Positions 1-5,126 of a DNA stretch of 5,126 bases are shown in pieces. Position 1 is the stretch's first letter. Each line of letters begins with the position of its first letter. The position numbers and the translations under genes were made by a program. The notes under the pieces are model-generated. The model was not told where the DNA came from. It saw only the letters and a list, made by a program, of their open reading frames with translations, and did no database searches. Source of the DNA: Planctomycetota bacterium (lineage in GTDB: Bacteria > Planctomycetota > Phycisphaerae > WQYP01); NCBI GenBank assembly GCA_021826605.1, contig JAKAZF010000264.1:1-5126 (forward strand), written 5' to 3'.

Positions 1-11
1 GATGTAGATTG

Positions 12-3000
12 ATGGCTGATCCGATCGCAAATCTGATCAAATGGATTAATTTGCCGACGCGTTTCACGGTTGTGGCGGTGGCATTGGTCCTGGCAATTGC
101 CGTGCCGCTGGTTCAGGTGTACCGCACTGAATCGGCCAAGATGCGAATGACGGAAAAAGAAATTGCATGGACGAATTATGTCGGTCCAATCCTGCCGTTA
201 ATACAGGCTATTGACCGGCACCAGAGGACGTGGCAGGGAAGGCTATCCGGCAATGAACATAATCCGGCGACCGAACACCGCGCATGGGTTGCCATGCAGG
301 CGTGGGCGACTAAGCTGGCCCAAATTGACGGTAGGAATTTGCGGCTCGCCGGCCGATCGGATATGCAACTTACCGTGAAGGAATTGGTAGACGTCGTCCG
401 GCATTTGCCGGAAAATCCAAGCTATCGGCAACAGAGCCGTGTGGAGGAATCAGAGGATAATGCCGTAACGGCCCTATGGACGCTTTACAGTTCCGCGGCG
501 ACGGCCGTGAATCTATCGGCGGACCGCAATCCTACCAATCAGCGGGCGATGCACGCCTTGGAGGACAATTTGATTGAACTGGCGGTTCAGACCAACCGGA
601 TTCAGCGGGCGATCATAATGGCCCGCACGCAGACGCATATAAGCGGCCAATGGCGTGTTGCCGCGATCGAAACAGCACAAATGATCGATTGGCGCAGCGT
701 AAACGCACTGGTACATGACTTGGGGGGCGAGGTGAATCCGTCTACACCGCAGGGGGCGGCGCTGCATCGGGCATTGACCAATTTAAAATCTGATGGAAGC
801 CAATTACTGGTCGCCGCCCAGGCACTCACACCGCAGAACCGGGGGCGTATGGTGCCGCTGAATACGGCAGCCCATCACATCAACCGGGATATCGGTCATA
901 TTTTTACATTGACACTCGATAACCTGCGGTCTGGATTGGAGCATCGCCTCTCACGCCTGCGTATCACGCTGCTGACCAATGTGGGTTTAGTTATTGTACT
1001 GACAACCATTGTGTGTATTATTTTTTACACCATGTACCGATCGTTGACCGGTGCCCTGCTGAAAAAATCACTGGCGGAACGTGATCTGCATCAACTGAAC
1101 AATCTGTACGCCACGTTGAGCCAGGTGAATCGGCTCGTTGCCCACCGATGTCCGCAACACCAGCTATTTGACGAAGTATGCAGCATCATTACCAAGACCG
1201 CCCACTTCGAGCTGGCCTACATTGCCATTACGGCGGCCCGGGGCAAACAATGTCGGCTGGGGCATTGGGCCGGATCGGCGGCGGATTATCTCCAGGCTAT
1301 ATCCCACGCCCAGCAAAAGACGCTTCCATCCGGACTTCAGCCGATCGATGCGGCACTCACGGGCCAAAGCTCATCAGTCATCCATGATTTTAAAATTCTG
1401 GGGTTTGATACGCCATGGGCATTTGCTTTAGAAAAGTTTGGCTTGCGCTCAGCGGCGGCATTTCCCCTTATACGCAAGGGGCACAATTTTGGTGTGCTGG
1501 CGGTTTATTCAAGTCGGCCGGAAGGATTTACACCCCGAGCGGTCGAGGTGCTCTCGGAAATCGCCAACAGTCTATCATTTGCGATAGAAGATTCGGATCG
1601 GGAAACACTGCGTCGCGCCGCTGAACAGGCGCTCCGTGATTCCGAAGCCCGATACCATTTGGTGATGGAGGCGGCCGGGGACGCCATCATCCTGATGCAA
1701 AGTGACGGACGTATTTTAGAGGTAAACCGACGGGCGCTGGAACTGCTGGGCTACACACGCGAGGAGATGCTGATGCTGCGTGGCCAGCAGCTTTTCCCGC
1801 CGGATGTGCAGGGGGATGCCACCAATCGTTACAGCCGCATCATCACCCATGGTGAGACCATCGACTCCACGACCACCATCACGCGCAAGGACATGCGGTC
1901 GTTTCCTGTTGAGGCGGTGGAAAGCCGCGTGGAGATGCAGGGCAAATACATGGTGCTAAGCATCTTCCGCGACATCAGCGAGCGCAAGGCGGCGGAGGAG
2001 CGGATTCACTATCTGGCGTATCATGATTCATTAACCGGCCTGCCCAACCGAACTTTGTTGATTGATCGCCTGGAGCAGGCCATCCGCGAGGCACATCGGC
2101 GTAACACCATGGCGGGAGTGGTATTTATTGACCTGGACAATTTCAAAAGCGTTAACGATACGCTGGGGCATGATTTTGGCGACGAACTGCTGCAGGGAGC
2201 GGCCATGCGAATCCGCAGCGCCCTGCGGTCAGAAGATACGGTGGCCCGGCTGGGCGGCGACGAATTTATTGTTTTGATAAAAGAGCCGCGCTCACCGGGG
2301 GATGTCAATCTGGTGGCGCAGAAAATTATCCAGTCCATGTCGGTGCCATTTGTCATATCGGGCCATACGTTTCATATCTCGTGCAGCATCGGGATGAGCA
2401 TTTACCCCCGTGATGGTGTGGATTGCGGCGTTTTGCTGCGCACGGCTGATGAGGCTTTATACCAGGTTAAAAAGGAAGGGAAGAACCGCGCGGCCTTCCA
2501 CACACCGGAAATGCACGCGGCGGCTATTGAACATATTCGGCTTGAAAACGATCTGCGGGAGGCGCTACGTAAAAATCAGTTCGTTTTGCAGTTCCAACCT
2601 CAAGTCAATTTGCAGACCGGCAAGATCATTGGCAGTGAAGCATTGATCCGTTGGCATCACCCGGAGCGCGGGCTGGTATCACCCACCAAATTTATTCCAC
2701 TGGCGGAGGAGAAGGGTCTGATTTTGGAAATCGGCGAATGGATACTGCATGAAGCCTGTGCGCAGAATCGGCGGTGGCAGTTGGCCGGGATACCGATTGT
2801 GCCCGTAGCGGTCAATCTTTCTGCCTTGCAATGCCGTGAACCGGCTCTGCCCGAAATCGTCCGTCGGGCATTGCGCGATACGGGGTTGGACCCGAATATG
2901 CTGGAATTGGAAATCACAGAAAGCACGTTGATGGCGCAGACCGAATCGCTACGATCGAGAATGATCGAGATAAAAGATTGCGGGATTCATTTCTCGCTCG

Positions 3001-3344
3001 ATGATTTCGGCACGGGTTATTCCAGTCTCAGCTATTTGACGCGATTCCCAATCGACACACTTAAAATCGACAGTTCGTTTATCCGCGACATGATTGACGA
3101 CCCGAAGGATCTGGCGGTGGTGGACACGATTGTGAATCTGGCCGAGAATTTGCAGCTTAAAACGATTGCCGAAGGCGTGGAGAAGATAGAACAGATCACC
3201 TTACTGAAACTGCTGGGTTGCCATTCCATGCAGGGTTATTTTTTCAGTAAACCTCTGAATGCGGCTGATCTGGCCAAGATGCTTTCGGGTGATATTCGCC
3301 TTGCGACGTCGCAGGCTTCCACCCCCAGTGCCATAGCGGTTTGA
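12..3344 (+). CDS. Membrane-anchored GAF-PAS-GGDEF-EAL cyclic-di-GMP diguanylate cyclase/phosphodiesterase
   Basis: Probably synthesises c-di-GMP from two GTP (GGDEF) and hydrolyses it to pGpG (EAL) at the inner membrane, under control of its sensory domains. Seen, numbering from ATG 12: TM1 about 18-37; extracytoplasmic, mostly helical region 38-317; TM2 about 320-341; GAF-like domain about 365-530 (LYATLSQVNRLV start); PAS about 543-655, ending FRDISERK; GGDEF about 667-832; EAL about 844-1090. In GGDEF, the signature is 748-752, D707 is the metal ligand, N715 and D724 fit guanine binding, and R739-D742 is an RxxD I-site five residues before the signature. In EAL, E876, N935, E967, D997-D998, K1018, E1054 and Q1074 match the metal-binding and catalytic positions. 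ATG 12 is preferred to the adjacent TTG at 9; the frame stays open to the left edge, so a slightly earlier start is possible, but TM1 already sits normally near the N-terminus. No HAMP domain is visible after TM2. Family assignment is secure; the signal sensed and the net activity are not known. Confidence 0.95.
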   Translation: MADPIANLIKWINLPTRFTVVAVALVLAIAVPLVQVYRTESAKMRMTEKEIAWTNYVGPILPLIQAIDRHQRTWQGRLSGNEHNPATEHRAWVAMQAWATKLAQIDGRNLRLAGRSDMQLTVKELVDVVRHLPENPSYRQQSRVEESEDNAVTALWTLYSSAATAVNLSADRNPTNQRAMHALEDNLIELAVQTNRIQRAIIMARTQTHISGQWRVAAIETAQMIDWRSVNALVHDLGGEVNPSTPQGAALHRALTNLKSDGSQLLVAAQALTPQNRGRMVPLNTAAHHINRDIGHIFTLTLDNLRSGLEHRLSRLRITLLTNVGLVIVLTTIVCIIFYTMYRSLTGALLKKSLAERDLHQLNNLYATLSQVNRLVAHRCPQHQLFDEVCSIITKTAHFELAYIAITAARGKQCRLGHWAGSAADYLQAISHAQQKTLPSGLQPIDAALTGQSSSVIHDFKILGFDTPWAFALEKFGLRSAAAFPLIRKGHNFGVLAVYSSRPEGFTPRAVEVLSEIANSLSFAIEDSDRETLRRAAEQALRDSEARYHLVMEAAGDAIILMQSDGRILEVNRRALELLGYTREEMLMLRGQQLFPPDVQGDATNRYSRIITHGETIDSTTTITRKDMRSFPVEAVESRVEMQGKYMVLSIFRDISERKAAEERIHYLAYHDSLTGLPNRTLLIDRLEQAIREAHRRNTMAGVVFIDLDNFKSVNDTLGHDFGDELLQGAAMRIRSALRSEDTVARLGGDEFIVLIKEPRSPGDVNLVAQKIIQSMSVPFVISGHTFHISCSIGMSIYPRDGVDCGVLLRTADEALYQVKKEGKNRAAFHTPEMHAAAIEHIRLENDLREALRKNQFVLQFQPQVNLQTGKIIGSEALIRWHHPERGLVSPTKFIPLAEEKGLILEIGEWILHEACAQNRRWQLAGIPIVPVAVNLSALQCREPALPEIVRRALRDTGLDPNMLELEITESTLMAQTESLRSRMIEIKDCGIHFSLDDFGTGYSSLSYLTRFPIDTLKIDSSFIRDMIDDPKDLAVVDTIVNLAENLQLKTIAEGVEKIEQITLLKLLGCHSMQGYFFSKPLNAADLAKMLSGDIRLATSQASTPSAIAV

Positions 3345-3426
3345 CGCACGACCATCGACACATTACGGCTTTTGCCGATTCATAACTCCATATTCGGGCG
3401 GATGTTTCAGTGTGCGATTGCCTCAG
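3345..3426. other. Short intergenic gap between two convergent stop codons
   Basis: The 82 bases separate the TGA of the signalling gene (3342-3344) from the TGA of the hydrolase read on the other strand (3427-3429). The only compact inverted repeat I see is CGGC-TTTT-GCCG at 3366-3377, a four-base-pair stem whose flanking bases do not extend the pairing and which is not followed by a T run on either strand. It is too weak to call a Rho-independent terminator. No promoter would be expected here, since both genes end in this gap. Confidence 0.7.
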
Positions 3427-5126
3427 TCAGCGGCTGGCCATACGTGCCGCATAGCGATCAACGGCGTGATTGATTTTTGCAATCATGTCAGGATTGTATT
3501 TGAATATCCGCCGGTCGCAGGTGATCAATCCGGTGCAATGATCAGAAACTTGATCCGCCCAGCGGGTGTACACCGCGGCCGAAAGCCCCTTGGCGATGAG
3601 TGGTCGCAGGGCAGCCGCCCACGTTTTGTAACGGTGGAACCACGCCAGACGAATCGCCCGACCGGCGGCGGTATGTCGGCCCGGCACTCCCGTTTGATAG
3701 GGCATTCCGGGGTAAGGCCATATATGGCCGGCGATGGGGCAGGGAAAGCGACCCGATTCCCCCAGTACGCTGGCGCGATGCTTCATGGCCGGCCACATGC
3801 CGGGCCCGGGATAGATATGCGCATCCTTCATGGCACCGTAGCCGTGATCGGTCCAGCCGCTCGGGCCGTCAACCAATCGTGACGGATCCAACTTATGCAC
3901 CCATCGCAGGATATTATTGGTGTCATGCTGGCCCCAGCCCTCATTAAAAATACACCAGATTACAACCGCCGGGTCATTGTGGAGATGGTTGATCATCTCG
4001 TGAAGCTGGTGGCGAAAGACGCTGTGCGAGGCCCGGGTCTTGTCATTGAAAGCGGCCGGCATATCCTGCCAGACCAGCAGCCCCAACTTATCGCAAAGGT
4101 AATACCAGCGAGCGGGGGCCACAATTTGATGCTTGCGGCACATATTAAATCCCAGCCGCTTGATCCCAAGAATGTCAAAACGCATCGCGGCGTTGGATGG
4201 TGGCGTGTACGCCCCGTCAGGCCAATATCCTTCCTCCAGCGGCCCGAAAAGAAATATGGGTCGGCCATTGAGAAAAATCCGCATGTATCCGTCAGGGGCC
4301 TTCTGCACGCTGATTTTTCGCATGCCAACATAGCTCTGCACCTGATCTAATATCTGGCCCCCATGCACAAGCTGCAGGTGAAGCGTGTAGAGGTTGGGGT
4401 GGTTGGGCGACCACAACTTTGGGTGAGGTAAACGGATATCCAGTAGCTGATTGGCGGGGCCACGGGCGGACGCGACCGACTTTCCATGCATGCGGGCAAC
4501 CACCACGAGTGTATCACCCTCAGGCCGTCCACGGTAAAAAGCCTGAATATCGACACTGCGGGCCGACACATGCGGTGTGATGCGGAGCGACCGGAAGGAC
4601 TGCGCCGGGACGGTCTCCAGCCAAACAGTCTGCCAGATGCCGGTGGATACCAAATGCATGGTGAAGCCGGGCTTACCAGTTTCCTGTTTGCCGGTCGGCT
4701 CGCTACCGCGATTGGCCGGGTTCCAGCATGAAACTGTGAGAACCTGCCGTTGGCCTTTTAGAAATGGCGTGATATTGATGGTAAACGGGTTGTAGTCGCC
4801 ATTATGCGTTAATACTGTTTTTCCATTGATGTATACATGAGTGCGGTACATGGCGCCGCCAAAATGCAATAACAACTGCTGACCATGATGCAATGCCGGA
4901 GCGTCAAATACGGTGCGTTCCCAGAGGCGTGCATGGATGGGAACCTTGCGATTAACGCCCGACAATTTACTTTGCGGCACAAAGGGGACGAGAATCCACC
5001 CCTGCCAGTGGCTGGGCGGCCCTGATTGGCGTGGCAGAATGGCGTAGCGCCACAGACCATTGAGACTTTGCCATTCCTGCCGGCGCATTTGCGGCCGGGG
5101 GTAACGGGTCCACACCGTTTTTGGTG
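3427..5126 (-). CDS. Glycoside hydrolase family 2 protein, N-terminus cut by window edge
   Basis: Probably a retaining exo-acting glycosidase removing a terminal sugar from an oligo- or polysaccharide; substrate (beta-galactoside, -glucuronide, -mannoside or other) cannot be read from the sequence. Numbering from the first in-window GTG (5115): an N-terminal jelly-roll sugar-binding domain about 10-170 (LNGLW 18-22, STGIWQTVWLE 157-167), an immunoglobulin-like domain about 172-268, and a TIM barrel about 275-555. The acid/base is E392 in the IFNEGWGQ motif (codon 3942-3940); the nucleophile is E453 in VLGESGRF (codon 3759-3757). The RKH segment at 327-329, WYYLCDKLGLLVWQDMP and LRPLIAKGLSAAVYT are typical of this GH2 branch. 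The 562 visible residues contain all three core domains and end in a complete C-terminus. The frame continues upstream of that GTG without a stop (...P-K-T before it), and relatives have YPRPQM well inside the protein, so the GTG is probably an internal valine and the real start, likely with a signal peptide, is beyond 5126. No accessory carbohydrate-binding module follows the barrel. Confidence 0.93.
   Translation of the reverse strand, partial: PKTVWTRYPRPQMRRQEWQSLNGLWRYAILPRQSGPPSHWQGWILVPFVPQSKLSGVNRKVPIHARLWERTVFDAPALHHGQQLLLHFGGAMYRTHVYINGKTVLTHNGDYNPFTINITPFLKGQRQVLTVSCWNPANRGSEPTGKQETGKPGFTMHLVSTGIWQTVWLETVPAQSFRSLRITPHVSARSVDIQAFYRGRPEGDTLVVVARMHGKSVASARGPANQLLDIRLPHPKLWSPNHPNLYTLHLQLVHGGQILDQVQSYVGMRKISVQKAPDGYMRIFLNGRPIFLFGPLEEGYWPDGAYTPPSNAAMRFDILGIKRLGFNMCRKHQIVAPARWYYLCDKLGLLVWQDMPAAFNDKTRASHSVFRHQLHEMINHLHNDPAVVIWCIFNEGWGQHDTNNILRWVHKLDPSRLVDGPSGWTDHGYGAMKDAHIYPGPGMWPAMKHRASVLGESGRFPCPIAGHIWPYPGMPYQTGVPGRHTAAGRAIRLAWFHRYKTWAAALRPLIAKGLSAAVYTRWADQVSDHCTGLITCDRRIFKYNPDMIAKINHAVDRYAARMASR

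Noticed and set aside
1571..1588. Inverted repeat TCTATC/GATAGA with a six-base loop
   Set aside because: It sits inside the GAF-domain coding region, is short and AT-rich, and is expected by chance at this length.
2021..2356. A 111-codon minus-strand open frame opposite the GGDEF domain
   Set aside because: It is antisense to strongly conserved GGDEF codons, with a serine/arginine-rich composition typical of a shadow frame.
2953..2970. Direct repeat of GATCGAGA, two copies ten bases apart
   Set aside because: It encodes ordinary EAL-domain residues (SRMIEI) and has no further copies nearby, so it is coincidental.
3366..3377. CGGC-TTTT-GCCG hairpin in the intergenic gap
   Set aside because: The stem is only four base pairs, the flanking bases do not pair, and there is no T tract after it in either direction, so it does not support a terminator call.
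3412..3882. A 156-codon plus-strand open frame lying antisense to the hydrolase
   Set aside because: It lies entirely over the conserved GH2 barrel coding sequence apart from its first few codons, and its translation resembles no protein I know. It is best explained as a shadow of the GH2 codons.
3895..4350. A 151-codon plus-strand open frame antisense to the hydrolase
   Set aside because: It overlaps the GH2 acid/base region, which is clearly the coding frame, and shows no recognisable domain.
4485..4492. Palindrome CATGCATG
   Set aside because: It is a single eight-base palindrome within GH2 coding sequence, with no positional context suggesting an operator.

Overview
This window holds two large convergent genes and no RNA gene, mobile element, CRISPR array or long repeat that I can see. 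Coding density is high and base composition looks moderately GC-rich. The plus-strand gene is a large membrane-bound cyclic-di-GMP signalling protein. The minus-strand gene is a family 2 glycoside hydrolase. Both are bacterial. The hydrolase reads like the enzymes common in polysaccharide-degrading Planctomycetes, Verrucomicrobia and Bacteroidetes, and its neighbour is a multi-domain GGDEF-EAL protein. A Planctomycete-like (PVC group) or similar environmental heterotroph is therefore my best guess, but it is a weak inference from memory of family distributions.

Layout. Positions 12-3344 (+) encode about 1110 residues in this order: short cytoplasmic N-terminus, TM helix 1, an extracytoplasmic region of about 280 residues, TM helix 2, short linker, GAF-like domain, PAS domain, GGDEF domain and EAL domain. 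The catalytic signatures of both c-di-GMP domains look intact, including an RxxD inhibitory site. Positions 3345-3426 are an 82-base gap between the converging stop codons, with no convincing terminator. Positions 3427-5126 (-) encode the glycoside hydrolase. Its reading frame runs off the right edge, so the true N-terminus (probably with a signal peptide) lies outside the window. Both GH2 catalytic glutamates can be placed.

Relationship. The genes are on opposite strands, tail to tail, so they are not an operon. Nothing in the sequence links them functionally. One makes or degrades the second messenger that controls attachment and surface behaviour, and the other probably trims a plant, algal or microbial glycan. 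I found no evidence of a previously undescribed system. The least explained part is the extracytoplasmic sensor region of the signalling protein.
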